Assembly (NCBI RefSeq): GCF_024171895.1
Contig: NZ_JAMTCQ010000012.1
Span: 120,283-184,282, forward strand
Reading direction: 5' to 3'
DNA: 64,000 bases
Source: Prauserella halophila
GTDB taxonomy: Bacteria; Actinomycetota; Actinomycetes; Mycobacteriales; Pseudonocardiaceae
Shown here: piece after piece, positions 1-9,000 of the stretch
How the letters are laid out: the number at the start of each line of letters is the position of its first letter
Numbering within the stretch: the first letter of the stretch is position 1
Made by a program: the position numbers and the translations under genes
The notes under the pieces: model-generated
What the model was told of the DNA's origin: nothing
The model's database searches: none
What the model saw: the letters and a program-made list of their open reading frames with translations, nothing else

Positions 1-63
1 CTCGTGGATGCCGGCATTGTCGAGGACCCGGAGAACGGGGACAGCGGCAACACCAAGGCGTAA
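1..63 (+). CDS. C-terminal end of an unidentified protein (partial)
   Basis: An open frame enters from the left edge and stops at the TAA at 61-63. It gives about 20 residues ending in GNTKA, acidic and hydrophilic. The frame is supported by high third-position GC and by a very strong terminator starting 34 bases after the stop. Nothing visible allows the protein to be named. Confidence 0.6.
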   Translation, partial: LVDAGIVEDPENGDSGNTKA

Positions 64-96
64 CGCCTGCCGGTAGCGCACGACGCGCGAAACCAA

Positions 97-138
97 CGGC
101 GCCCCCGGGAGTCATCGTGCTCCCGGGGGCGCCGTTTT
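97..138 (+). terminator. Strong intrinsic terminator
   Basis: A perfect 15-bp inverted repeat (CGGCGCCCCCGGGAG at 97-111 and its complement at 120-134) encloses an 8-base loop. It is followed directly by TTTT at 135-138. It ends the plus-strand gene at the left edge and lies between convergent genes, so it may also stop minus-strand transcripts. Confidence 0.9.
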
Positions 139-177
139 CGTGCCGAGGTACGCGTGTTTCGTGCCGGGGTCCGCGTG
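136..177. repeat. Two-copy 21-bp direct repeat
   Basis: Two adjacent 21-bp units at 136-156 and 157-177 both start TTTCGTGCCG and end CGCGTG, with two mismatches. They fill the gap between the terminator and the 3' end of the convergent DUF2470 gene. It is the smallest member of the intergenic tandem-repeat class seen throughout the window. Confidence 0.75.
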
Positions 178-181
178 TCGT

Positions 182-1051
182 TCAGCTCTGCGGGCCGAAA
201 GGGCAGCCGATGAGCCTGCGCAGGGCGAGTCCGAGCTGCTGGCGGCAGTCGACGGGTTCGCCGAAGGCGAGGCGCACGTCGTGGTCGGCGGTGGTGCCGT
301 CGGCGGCGGTGTCGTCGGTGGGTGTGCGGAACGGGTCCGCGTCTCCGAGGTCGCCGGGGTGTTCGACGCGCAGGCGCAGGCCGTAGCGGTCGATGCCGAG
401 CGGGCGGATACGGCCGCCGCGGAGTTCGTCGGGCAGGTGCCGGGCGAGTGCGGTGACGACCTCGGGGTGGGCGTGTTCGAGGTGCCGCAGCCACGCGGTC
501 TCCTGTCGGCAGAACGGGTCGGGACTGGCCGAGCCGAACGTCTGAGCGGTCAGCGAGTGCGTGCCTTCGGGGTCGGCGAGCACGAACGAGGCGGGTACGA
601 GATCGAGCATCGTCAGTCCGTGCCCGAGGTCGAGCAGACTCGGTTCGGCGCGCTGCTCGGCGATCGTGGCGGCGCGGGTCCGGGCGGTGCGCGGGTCGAG
701 CCCGCGGAGCCAGCCGGTGAGCCACAACAGGCCGCGTACGGGACTGCGCAGGGAGACGGGCGCCTCGTCGGTGATCTCGAGCGTGACGGCGAGCTCACCC
801 TGCGGCGTGGCGGCGCCGGTGGTGTCGGCCGGGTCGCCGACGGCGAGCACGAGCGGGTCGTCGTCGGGGAGCAGAATGCTGGCGCGGCCGCCTGCGTGCA
901 CGTGGTGCAGGACGGGCTCGGTGTGCGGGCCGGACGCGGGTTCGCGGGCGACGGCAGGCATCAACACGGCGGGTCCGCCGCGGGCGGCGATGCTCTTGGC
1001 GCGCTGCGCGGGACACGGGGTCCGGGGTGCTTGCGGACGGGTACGGGTCAC
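182..1051 (-). CDS. DUF2470 domain protein, probably iron-regulated
   Basis: The 289-residue product resembles actinobacterial DUF2470 proteins, the domain found at the end of heme-utilisation (HugZ-like) proteins. The C-terminal part holds the DUF2470-like stretch (HPEVVTALARHLPDE, then GIDRYGLRLRVEHPGD). The N-terminal part (about residues 25-150) looks like the split-barrel half but is divergent. The GTG start at 1051 has a GGAGG Shine-Dalgarno 5 bases upstream. A near-consensus iron box lies only 14 bases before that start (1066-1084), so repression by an IdeR/DtxR-type regulator is likely and supports a role in heme or iron handling. The enzymatic function is inferred only from the family. 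It is alone in its transcript and convergent with the gene at 1-63. Confidence 0.7.
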   Translation of the reverse strand: MTRTRPQAPRTPCPAQRAKSIAARGGPAVLMPAVAREPASGPHTEPVLHHVHAGGRASILLPDDDPLVLAVGDPADTTGAATPQGELAVTLEITDEAPVSLRSPVRGLLWLTGWLRGLDPRTARTRAATIAEQRAEPSLLDLGHGLTMLDLVPASFVLADPEGTHSLTAQTFGSASPDPFCRQETAWLRHLEHAHPEVVTALARHLPDELRGGRIRPLGIDRYGLRLRVEHPGDLGDADPFRTPTDDTAADGTTADHDVRLAFGEPVDCRQQLGLALRRLIGCPFGPQS

Positions 1052-1065
1052 CGGTCACCTCCAAC

Positions 1066-1084
1066 TAAGGTGAGGCTAACCTAT
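1066..1084. promoter_or_regulatory. IdeR/DtxR-type iron box
   Basis: TAAGGTGAGGCTAACCTAT matches the 19-bp iron-box consensus TTAGGTTAGGCTAACCTAA at 16 of 19 positions, including the complete right half-site GGCTAACCTA. It lies where a -10/-35 region is expected for the minus-strand DUF2470 gene. It is 135 bases from the divergent gene at 1220, which is less likely to be controlled by it. Confidence 0.85.
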
Positions 1085-1219
1085 TTCCGCGATGAGGGGA
1101 ATGCGCGATGAGGGAAATTCCCGAGCGGTCCTGGTGAGGCGGGGCGCGGCGGTGCCGGCCACCGGTCTGTCGGCATCCCGATATTCAGTCCGGAAGCGGG
1201 CGCTATTAGCGTGTGAAGG

Positions 1220-2092
1220 GTGTCAAGCGCTGTGGAACTCACGCCCCCCGGCCCTCGCGGAGTCCCTCCGCTGTTCGCTCGACTCGTTGACGACTCGGTG
1301 CTCTTTCCGCCCAGTGAGGCGGCGATGCCGGAGGCCCTGAAGGGTCACTTCGCTTCTCGTGGCGGAGACAGGTCGGGTGTGCTGGGCGTTTTCCTGTGCC
1401 AGGCGTCGCGCCTGCCCGAGTTGATCACGGAGCTCATCAAGATCAAGCCCGCCGAGCCGCTCCCGCTGTCGCTGATCATCGACACGGGTCTCGGCGGGGT
1501 GCCGAAGGCGATTTCGATCGTCGAGTCCCGGAGCGAGCTGCTGGCGCTGAAGATGGTCGAGATGCCCGCGCCGTCGGACGTCGACGAGGTGTGGCTCGAG
1601 CGGGTCTCGGAGTTCGTTCCCGAGGACGTCGTGCGCGTGGTGGAACCGCGGCGCGGCGTCGGCTGGCTCGACGGTGTGCAGAAGGTCGTCGAGCACGGCA
1701 GCAGGCCGAAGATCCGCTGTGGGGGTCAGTCGCCGGAGAACTTCCCCGGTCTCGACGAAGTGGCCGACTTCCTGTCGGTGGTCGCGAGTTCGACGGGTGC
1801 GACGTTCAAGGCGACGAACAGCCTGCATCGCGCGGTGCGTCACACCGCCGACGACGGTATCGAGCACCACGGTTTCCTGAACCTGCTCGTGGCGACGGCG
1901 CGCTGCCTGTCCGGTGGGGATGTGCGCGGGGCGCTGGCGAGTACGGACGGCGCTGCCTTGGCTGCGGAGGCCCGCGGTTTGTCCGACGAGGCAGCGGCGG
2001 AGGTGCGTGCGATGTTCGCCTCGTACGCGTGCGCCGAGTTCGACCGCCCGGTGGGAGACCTCGTGGACCTGGGGCTGCTCGGGGCGGAGTGA
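1220..2092 (+). CDS. Conserved actinobacterial hypothetical protein
   Basis: This is a 290-residue soluble protein with no signal peptide or membrane segment and no motif I can name. The N-terminus has the phrase PPLFARLVDDSVLFPPSEAAMPEA. The middle alternates strands and helices (PLSLIIDTGLGG, KIRCGGQSPENFPG, HHGFLNLLVATARCLSGGD), suggesting an alpha/beta or barrel-like enzyme fold. The chosen start is the GTG at 1220; no clear Shine-Dalgarno is present, and the GTG at 1232 is an alternative. The gene is divergent from the iron-regulated DUF2470 gene. The first unit of a 16-bp tandem repeat array overlaps its stop codon, so the last codons (GAE) are part of the repeat. Confidence 0.7.
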   Translation: MSSAVELTPPGPRGVPPLFARLVDDSVLFPPSEAAMPEALKGHFASRGGDRSGVLGVFLCQASRLPELITELIKIKPAEPLPLSLIIDTGLGGVPKAISIVESRSELLALKMVEMPAPSDVDEVWLERVSEFVPEDVVRVVEPRRGVGWLDGVQKVVEHGSRPKIRCGGQSPENFPGLDEVADFLSVVASSTGATFKATNSLHRAVRHTADDGIEHHGFLNLLVATARCLSGGDVRGALASTDGAALAAEARGLSDEAAAEVRAMFASYACAEFDRPVGDLVDLGLLGAE

Positions 2093-2192
2093 CCTCGGGA
2101 CGGAGTGACCTCGGGGCGGTGTGATCTCGGGGCGGTGCGACCTCGGGGCCGAGTGATCTCGAGGCGGTGTGATCTCGGGATGGAGTGAGCCG
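2081..2192. repeat. Seven-unit 16-bp tandem repeat
   Basis: Seven consecutive 16-bp units (2081, 2097, 2113, 2129, 2145, 2161, 2177) follow the pattern GGGGCGGAGTGACCTC, varying at a few positions. The array begins inside the final codons of the upstream gene and ends just before a bidirectional hairpin. Most units carry an in-phase TGA, but 16 is not a multiple of three, so the array is not coding. The source is probably slipped-strand duplication of the gene's 3' end. Confidence 0.9.
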
Positions 2193-2193
2193 G

Positions 2194-2232
2194 GCCGCTC
2201 GCTCGGGCGGGTGGTCCGGACGAGCGAGCGGC
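2194..2232. terminator. Bidirectional hairpin between convergent genes
   Basis: A perfect 12-bp inverted repeat, GCCGCTCGCTCG at 2194-2205 and its complement at 2221-2232, has a 15-base loop. It lies between the ends of the genes at 2092 and 2285. There is no T tract, which is usual for high-GC actinomycete terminators. Confidence 0.7.
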
Positions 2233-2284
2233 TGTCGTGGCCGCACTCCTTCCTGTGGGCCCGCCGGGACTTGCCGTGGCGGGG

Positions 2285-2887
2285 TCAGCCCAGCAGGGCG
2301 GAGCCGAACGCGTAGGCGGCGAGCCCGGCGAATCCGATGCCTGCGGCGCGCTGCAGCAGGTGCGGGCGGACGCGATGGCGGAGCTTGGTGCCGACGACGA
2401 TCGCGATCGCAGTGACGCACGCCACGGCGGCGAAGGCACCGAGGCCGACGGCGACCGGCTGTCCGTAGCGGGCCGCGAGGCCGGCCGTGGCGAGCTGGGA
2501 GGCGTCGCCCCATTCGGCGGCGAACAGGACGCCGAAGGACGCGGCGGCCGCGCGCAGGAACGGGACCCGTGCCGGTCCGGCGCGCATGGCGTCCTCGCCC
2601 GTGTCGTCGGTCGAGCGGAACCCCGAGCGAAGCAGGATCGCCGCGCCGACACCGAACATGACGCCGGCGGCGACCGAAACGAGACGTTCGGGAAGCAATG
2701 TCAATGCGCTGCCGAATACGACGGCCACGAGCGTTTGAATCGCGAATGCGGCGGTGACACCGGTCCATACGGCGCTCGCGCGATAACGCGTGGTCAGCAC
2801 CAGTGTGGCGACCGTGGTCTTGTCCGGCAGTTCGGCCACGAAGACCAGCGCAAACGCCGTGAGGAAGGCCGGCAGCACAGTGGACAT
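2285..2887 (-). CDS. GDT1/TMEM165 (UPF0016) family cation transporter
   Basis: This is a 200-residue integral membrane protein with six predicted helices in two homologous halves. Each half has the family's acidic motif: ELPDKT (about residue 20) in the first and EWGDAS (about residue 120) in the second. These E-x-x-D motifs bind the transported divalent cation. Bacterial relatives such as MneA export Mn2+; eukaryotic ones carry Mn2+/Ca2+ and H+. A central hydrophilic loop separates the halves. The ATG at 2887 is chosen because AAGGGG precedes it by about 11 bases, whereas the in-frame GTG four codons upstream overlaps that sequence. It is divergent from cydA. I searched for a manganese (yybP-ykoY) riboswitch upstream and did not see one. 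Confidence 0.85.
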   Translation of the reverse strand: MSTVLPAFLTAFALVFVAELPDKTTVATLVLTTRYRASAVWTGVTAAFAIQTLVAVVFGSALTLLPERLVSVAAGVMFGVGAAILLRSGFRSTDDTGEDAMRAGPARVPFLRAAAASFGVLFAAEWGDASQLATAGLAARYGQPVAVGLGAFAAVACVTAIAIVVGTKLRHRVRPHLLQRAAGIGFAGLAAYAFGSALLG

Positions 2888-2942
2888 CAGTAGTTTCACC
2901 CCTTGGTCACTTCAACGATAAAGGGGAATTGCCGAAAATCAA

Positions 2943-2970
2943 GCCGATCGACCTCGCGAATCGGCATTTT
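2943..2970 (+). other. Stem-loop plus T tract upstream of cydA
   Basis: GCCGAT at 2943-2948 pairs with ATCGGC at 2960-2965 and is followed by ATTTTT, giving a small intrinsic-terminator-like element on the plus strand. A second hairpin, TTTCGG at 3013-3018 with CCGAAA at 3023-3028 (loop GGTG), follows. Both lie in the 269-base gap between the divergent transporter gene and cydA. They could act as a leader or attenuator for cydA or be the end of a short transcript. Confidence 0.45.
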
Positions 2971-3156
2971 TGGCACCCGTGGAAATTGCACTGACCCGTG
3001 GCTCACAATTTTTTTCGGGGTGCCGAAATTGTTGGCTGTGGAGCGGAAACGTCCGTGGCGGTGGTGGCGGGCGGGTGCACGCGCGGGCAGGACCTACGTC
3101 CTGTCGTAGTCGGGACCGGTGTACCTGTCGGGCGGGTGTGCGCGCGGAGCAGAGTC

Positions 3157-4728
3157 GTGGTCGTGGAAGTTCTGGAGCTCGCGCGGTGGCAGTTCGGGGT
3201 CACGACCGTCTACCACTTCCTGATGGTGCCGTTGACGATCGGCTTGTCGGTGCTGGTCGCGGGCATGCAGACGGCGTGGGTGCGCACGGGTGACGAGCGC
3301 TACCTGAAGATGACCAAGTTCTGGGGCAAGCTGCTGCTGGTCAACTTCGCGATGGGTGTGGTGACCGGCATCGTGCAGGAGTTCCAGTTCGGCATGAACT
3401 GGAGCGAGTACTCCCGGTTCGTCGGGGACGTGTTCGGTGCGCCGCTCGCCATGGAGGGGATCGTCGCGTTCTTCGTGGAGTCGGTGTTCCTCGGTCTGTG
3501 GATCTTCGGCTGGGATCGGCTGCCGAAGCGGGTCCATCTGGCGTGTGTGTGGGCGTTTTCGCTGGCCACGGTGGCATCGGCGTACTTCATCCTGGCGGCG
3601 AACTCGTGGATGCAGCACCCGGTGGGGGTGGAGTTCGTCGACGGGAAGCCGACGATGAACTCGATCTGGGCGGTCCTGACGAACAACACGGCACTGGCCG
3701 CGATTCCGCACACCGTCGCGGGGTGTTTCGCGGTGGCCGCGGCGTTCGTCGTGGGTATCGCGGCGTGGCGGCTGTGGCGCAGGCGAGGCGGTGACGACGA
3801 GCACCGCGCGGTGTGGCGTTCGTCGGTGAAACTCGGCGCGTGGACGGGCGTGGTCGCGTTCGTGGTGCTGGTCGTGACGGGCGATTTCCAGGGCAAGCTG
3901 ATGTTCCAGCAGCAGCCGATGAAGATGGCGGCGGCCGAGGCCCTGTGTCACACGGAGGAGCCGGCGAGCTTCTCGATCATCGCGGTCGGGGACGTGGCGG
4001 ACGCCGATTGCGAGAGCGTGAAGACCTTCACCGTGCCCGCGTTGCTGTCGTTTCTGGCGGAGGGTGACTTCTCGTCCGAGGTCAAGGGCGTGCAGCAGCT
4101 GACCGGGGAGTACGAGGACAAGTACGGCTCGCACTATCCGGACGATCCGGCGCTCGGCGAGCTGGCGGGTCAGCCGATCGACTACGTGCCGAACCTGCCG
4201 GTGACCTACTGGGGTTTCCGGATCATGATCGGCTTCGGTGCGCTGTCGGCGCTGATCGGTGTGGCCACGTTGTGGTTGACGCGTGGTGGGCGGATCCCGG
4301 GCGGCCGCTGGTTCCCGTGGATGGCGCTGGGCAGCATCGCGCTGCCGTACGTCGCCAACAGTGCGGGGTGGATCTTCACGGAGATGGGCAGGCAGCCGTT
4401 CGTGGTGGTGCCGAACCCGGATCCGAGCGGCGTCGACGGGGTGTGGATGCACACCGCGATGGCCGTCTCGCGCGTGAGCGAGGGCGAGGTGTGGTTCTCG
4501 CTGGTGTCGCTGACGCTGTTGTACGCCGTGCTCGGCGTGGTCGAGGTGTATCTGATGGCGAAGTACGTCCGCGGCGGTATCGAGTCGGTGATGCCTGCGC
4601 GAGGCGGTGGCGGTTCCGGTGGCGAGGGCGGCTCGCGTGGTGGCGCGGGAGGGGGCGGTCCTGGTGGCGGAGATCCGGCCACCGGCGACGGTTCCGAGGG
4701 GGACGAGCCGTTGTCGTTCGCGTATTAG
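3157..4728 (+). CDS. cydA: Cytochrome bd quinol oxidase subunit I
   Basis: CydA oxidises quinol and carries the three hemes of cytochrome bd, the high-affinity terminal oxidase. The product is 523 residues, close to the usual length. Visible ligands are His20 in the first helix (VYHFLMVPLT), the histidine of IPHTVAG for heme b558 and the methionine of TEMGRQPF. The quinol-binding loop lies between KGVQQLTGEYEDKY and PVTYWGF. The C-terminus is a Gly/Ser-rich acidic tail of about 45 residues. I chose the GTG at 3157, with GGAG 7 bases upstream; the frame extends upstream to 2998 but that part is non-homologous. cydB follows only after 342 bases, although cydAB are normally adjacent or overlapping. 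Confidence 0.95.
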   Translation: MVVEVLELARWQFGVTTVYHFLMVPLTIGLSVLVAGMQTAWVRTGDERYLKMTKFWGKLLLVNFAMGVVTGIVQEFQFGMNWSEYSRFVGDVFGAPLAMEGIVAFFVESVFLGLWIFGWDRLPKRVHLACVWAFSLATVASAYFILAANSWMQHPVGVEFVDGKPTMNSIWAVLTNNTALAAIPHTVAGCFAVAAAFVVGIAAWRLWRRRGGDDEHRAVWRSSVKLGAWTGVVAFVVLVVTGDFQGKLMFQQQPMKMAAAEALCHTEEPASFSIIAVGDVADADCESVKTFTVPALLSFLAEGDFSSEVKGVQQLTGEYEDKYGSHYPDDPALGELAGQPIDYVPNLPVTYWGFRIMIGFGALSALIGVATLWLTRGGRIPGGRWFPWMALGSIALPYVANSAGWIFTEMGRQPFVVVPNPDPSGVDGVWMHTAMAVSRVSEGEVWFSLVSLTLLYAVLGVVEVYLMAKYVRGGIESVMPARGGGGSGGEGGSRGGAGGGGPGGGDPATGDGSEGDEPLSFAY

Positions 4729-4832
4729 CGCCGGGCCCGGTTCGTAGTCGGATTCGTGGTTCGTGAACGCCGCCGACGAGTGGCCCACGGACAGCAGAGG
4801 AGCAGTGGTGATTGTGGAGTTCAGTAGGCATG

Positions 4833-4851
4833 CCCCCGCCCGTCCCGGGGG
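4833..4851. terminator. Short GC hairpin after cydA
   Basis: CCCCCG at 4833-4838 pairs with CGGGGG at 4846-4851 around a 7-base loop, about 105 bases after the cydA stop. No T run follows. It may partially terminate cydA transcripts ahead of cydB. Confidence 0.4.
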
Positions 4852-4895
4852 ACGATCCCAACTCCAGTCTACCGCCTCGACGGCTGTGCCCAGGG

Positions 4896-4968
4896 GTTGT
4901 GCAGCAAGTTGTGGACAACTCGGCACGTTGTGCACAACTCGTTGGGGAAAACAGGTTTCACCTGAAAC
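4896..4968. promoter_or_regulatory. Operator-like repeats between cydA and cydB
   Basis: Two near-identical 15-mers, GTTGTGGACAACTCG (4908-4922) and GTTGTGCACAACTCG (4927-4941), each contain the inverted repeat GTTGTG-n-ACAAC. They are preceded by a weaker copy, GTTGTGCAGCAAG, at 4896. A separate perfect palindrome GTTTCA-CC-TGAAAC sits at 4955-4968. The cluster is 100-170 bases before cydB and looks like a control region for cydB-cydDC and perhaps the kinase gene. The sites resemble but do not match the Rex consensus (TTGTGAA-N4-TTCACAA), so the regulator is unknown. Confidence 0.55.
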
Positions 4969-5070
4969 ATGTCGGGGCCGCGTGCTAGGCGCCCGCGACG
5001 ATGCCCGCCGAGGTGCCTCGCGCCCTCTTTCCGCGGCTCACCGGCACACGTCGATGCGGCAGGGGTACTG

Positions 5071-6093
5071 ATGGAACTCGAGGTCGTCTGGTTCGTCGTC
5101 ATCGCCTTCCTGTGGCTCGGCTACCTGTTCCTCGAAGGCTTCGACTTCGGCGTCGGGATGCTCCTGCCGGTGCTCGCCCGCAACAACACCGAGCGCCGCG
5201 TCATGATCAACACCATCGGGCCCGTCTGGGACGGCAACGAGGTGTGGATCATCGTCGCCGCCGGCGCCACGTTCGCCGCGTTCCCCGCCTGGTACGCGGG
5301 CCTGTTCTCCGCCGCCTACCTGCCGCTGCTGTTCGTGCTGCTCGCACTCATCGGCCGCGGCGTCGCCTTCGAGTACCGCGGCAAGGTCGACTCGCAGCGC
5401 TGGCGCCGAGCCTGGGACAAGGTCATCGTCATCGGCTCCACCGTGCCGCCCATCGGCATCGGCTTCGTCATCTCCGCCACCGTCCTCGGCCTGCCGCTCG
5501 ACGCCGACGGCAACCGGGTCGGCTCGGCCTTCGCAGCCTTCCGCTGGGACACGCTGCTCGGGGCACTCGCCGTCACCGGCTTCTCCCTGCTGCACGGCGC
5601 CGTGTTCATCGCGCTCAAGACCGACGGCGACATCCGGCGCCGCGCACGCCGCCTCGCCACCGCCATCCTGCCCGTCGCGATGCTGCCCGTCGCCGCCTTC
5701 GCGGGCCTCGTGCAGCTCCGCCACGGATCGGACTGGACGTACGTGCCCCTCGCCGTCACCGTCGCCGCCGCGCTCATCGCCTGGTGGCGCATCGCCGCCG
5801 GACGCGAAGGGCAGGCGTTCGCCGCGCTCGGCGTCGCGATCACCGGCACCGTCGTCACCCTGTTCGGCGCCCTGTTTCCCGACGTCCTTCCCTCCACACT
5901 GGACGCCGCCCACTCGCTGACCGTCCACAATGCCTCCTCCGGCGACTACACCCTCACGGTCATGACCTGGGTCGCGGCGTTCGGCACCCCGGCGGTGCTC
6001 GTCTACCAGGGCTGGACCTACTGGGTCTTCCGCAAACGCATCAAGACCTCCCACATCCCCGCTCCCCACACCGCACAGCAGGGAACCTCATGA
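5071..6093 (+). CDS. cydB: Cytochrome bd quinol oxidase subunit II
   Basis: This is a 340-residue polytopic membrane protein that pairs with CydA. The conserved N-terminal signature is present (LEGFDFGVGMLLPVL, then GPVWDGNEVWII). About eight or nine membrane helices follow, with the late motif YTLTVMTWVAAFGTPAVLVYQGWTYWVF typical of the family split over the last helices. The ATG at 5071 is chosen because AGGGG lies 5 bases upstream; an upstream in-frame extension to 4969 is Arg/Pro-rich and unlike CydB. It overlaps cydDC by four bases (ATGA), so the two are translationally coupled. Confidence 0.95.
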   Translation: MELEVVWFVVIAFLWLGYLFLEGFDFGVGMLLPVLARNNTERRVMINTIGPVWDGNEVWIIVAAGATFAAFPAWYAGLFSAAYLPLLFVLLALIGRGVAFEYRGKVDSQRWRRAWDKVIVIGSTVPPIGIGFVISATVLGLPLDADGNRVGSAFAAFRWDTLLGALAVTGFSLLHGAVFIALKTDGDIRRRARRLATAILPVAMLPVAAFAGLVQLRHGSDWTYVPLAVTVAAALIAWWRIAAGREGQAFAALGVAITGTVVTLFGALFPDVLPSTLDAAHSLTVHNASSGDYTLTVMTWVAAFGTPAVLVYQGWTYWVFRKRIKTSHIPAPHTAQQGTS

Positions 6094-9000
6094 GCCGTCC
6101 CACCCGCGACACCCTTTCCGCTACCGGCACCGGCGCCGAACCGTCCACACCGGACACGCCGGGCCGGTCGCGGGTGGGACACGGCCCGCTCGGCGCGCTC
6201 CCGGCACTGTCACCGGCGGCGCGCCGAGCGTTGGCCGCATCCGGCGTGCTCGCGCTCCTCAACGCCGCATGCCTCGTCGCGCAGGCGTTCCTGCTCGCCT
6301 CCGTGCTCGCCGACGTCGTGTCCGGGGGAGGAGCCGAACGCACCGGCGACCTCGCGCCCCGGCTCGGCCTGCTCCTGGCCACCGTCGTCGCGCGGGCCGT
6401 GCTGGCGTGGGCGATCCGCGTCGTCGCCGCCAGGGCCGCCGCGGGCGCCAAGGAGGAGCTGCGCGCCCACGTCCTCGACCACGCGCTCCGACTCGGCCCC
6501 GAATGGATCGCCCGCCGCGGCCCCGGCGAACTCACCGCACTCACCACCACCGGCCTCGATGCGCTCGACGCCTACTTCACCCGCTACCTCCCGGCGCTCG
6601 TCACCGCCGCCGTCGTGCCCCTCGCCGCGGGTGCGGCCGTGCTCGTCGCCGACTGGCCCTCGGCCCTGCTCATCGCCATCACCCTGCCGCTGCTGCCGCT
6701 GTTCGGCGCGCTCATCGGCTCCTACACCCGCGACCGCGTCGCGGCGGCGAGCGATTCCGTCGCCCGGCTGTCGGCCCACGTCCTCGAACTCGTGCGCGCC
6801 CTGCCCGTACTCGCCGCGTTCCGCCGCGCCGACGCGCAGGCCGACACCGTCCGCCGCGTCTCCGACCGGCACCGCCGCGCCACCCTCGGCACCCTGCGCG
6901 TCGCGTTCAGCTCGGCCTTCGCCCTCGAACTTGCCGCGACCCTGTCGGTCGCCCTCGTCGCCGTCGTCATCGGCGTGCGCCTCGCCGGTGGCGACATGCC
7001 GCTCGCGATCGGACTCGGCGTGCTCCTGCTCGCACCCGAGTGCTTCGCGCCGCTGCGGGCCGTCGGCACCGCGTTCCACGCCAGCACCGACGGCGTCGAA
7101 GCCGTCCGCCGCGTCACCGACGTGCTCGCCGAACCCGCACCCTCCGACGGCACCCTGCCCCCGCGCCGCGGCGACATCCGGGTGCGGAACCTGCGCGTCC
7201 ACCGCCGCGGCGGCGACGCCCCCGACGGCGAGACGTTCACCGCGCGAGCAGGGCAGACCGTGTGGCTGCGCTCGCCGAGCGGCGCCGGCAAGAGCACCAC
7301 CCTCGCCGTCCTCCTCGGCTTCGTCCGCCCCGACGCGGGCGACGTCGAGGTCGCCGGCATCCCCCTCGCCGACCTCGACCCCGACGCCTGGCGCGAATGC
7401 ATCGGCTGGGCTCCCCAGTCGCCCTCGTTCACCGGGGGCACCGCCGCCGAGATCGCCCTCGCCGCCCCCGCACTCGACCCCGCCGACACCCACGACCTGC
7501 TGCACCGCCTCGGCCTCGACGGGCTCGCCGACCGGCCCGTCGCCACGCTCTCGGTCGGCCAGCGCCGACGCCTCGCCGTCGCCCGGGCCCTGGCGCGCGT
7601 GCGCGCAGGCGCATGGCTGCTGCTGCTCGACGAACCCACCGCGCACCTGGACGCAGGCAACGCCCGCCGCGTCCAGGAGCTCATCGACGAGGCGGCACGC
7701 GCAGGCTGCACCGTCATCGTCGCCGCCCACGACCGGGCCGCGCTCAGCACCACCGGAACCGGCACCACCGGCACCGGCACCGACCTGCCCGGCGCCCACG
7801 AGGACACCCACCCCTCCGAGCACCCCACGGCCCCGGCCCGCCCCACCGCGCTGCGCAGACTCGTCGACCGGCGATTCCTCGGTGGCGTCGCGCTCGGGGC
7901 GGGTTCGCTGCTCGCCGGGGTCGCGCTGACGGCCACGTCGGGCTGGCTCATCGCCCGCGCATCGCAGCAGCCGCCGATCCTCATGCTCAGCGTCGCCGTG
8001 GTCGGCGTGCGCACCTTCGGCCTGGCCAGGGCCGCGTTGAACTACGCCGAACGGCTCGTCACCCACGACGCCGCGTTCCGCATCGCCGCCGCACTGCGCG
8101 TCCGCCTGTGGCGCGTGCTCGTCGCGCGAGGGCCGGCCGCCGCGTTGCGCCGCGGCGCGGACCACCGCCGCCTCGTCGGCGACACCGACACCGTCCGCGA
8201 CCTGCTGCCGCGCGTGCTCACCCCACCGCTCGTCGTCGGCACCGTACTGATCGCCGCCTGCACCGCCGTGACCCTCGTCCTGCCCGCGGCGGGACTGGTG
8301 CTCACCGCCGCGGTCGTCGCCGCCGCGGTCGCCGCACCGTGGACCGCTCTCGTCGTGGAGCGCCGCGCCACGACCACGCTCGCCGCGGGCCGGCGCCGGC
8401 TCGACGAGCGGGTGCTCGCCCTCTTCGACACCGCGGCCGAACTGGTCGCCGTCGGCGCTCACCGCCGCAAGCGCCGCGCACTGGCGCGGCTCGACGGGCG
8501 GCTCGCCGCCGCGGCGCGCAGACAGGCCTGGGGCGAGGGCGCCGCCGACGCCGTGATCGCCGCCGCCACCGGCGCCGCCGCTGTCGCAGGCGCCTGGCTC
8601 GCCGCGGGCGCCGTCGACGCGGGAACGCTGGCCCCCGTCGCCGCACCCGTGGTCGCGCTCGTGCCCCTGGCGCTCGCCGAGGTGCTCGCGCTGCTGCCAC
8701 CCGTCGCCCAGCACTGGGACACCCTCCGCGCCGCCCGCGCCCGCCTGGCCGACGCCGGCAGCGACACCGACGACAACGCCGACACCGACGACAACGCCGG
8801 CACCGGCAACGCCGCCGCCCGCGGGCCGCACCCGGATCGCGAGCAGGAGCGCGAGCAGGAGCGCGAGCAGGAGCGCGAACCGGCACAGCACTCGGGGCGC
8901 ATGCGGTTGCGCGGCGCCGACATCGCCTGGCCGTCGAGCACGCGCCCGGTGCTGCGCGGCGTCGACCTCGACATCCCGCCCGGCTCGCATGTCGCGGTCG

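Noticed and set aside
2888-3030. Possible manganese (yybP-ykoY) riboswitch ahead of the GDT1-type transporter
   Set aside because: The conserved aptamer sequences are not visible on the minus strand; the stem-loops present point the other way.
4908-4941. Rex redox-repressor sites
   Set aside because: GTTGTGnACAAC lacks the TTGTGAA-N4-TTCACAA spacing of Rex sites, so the regulator is left unnamed.
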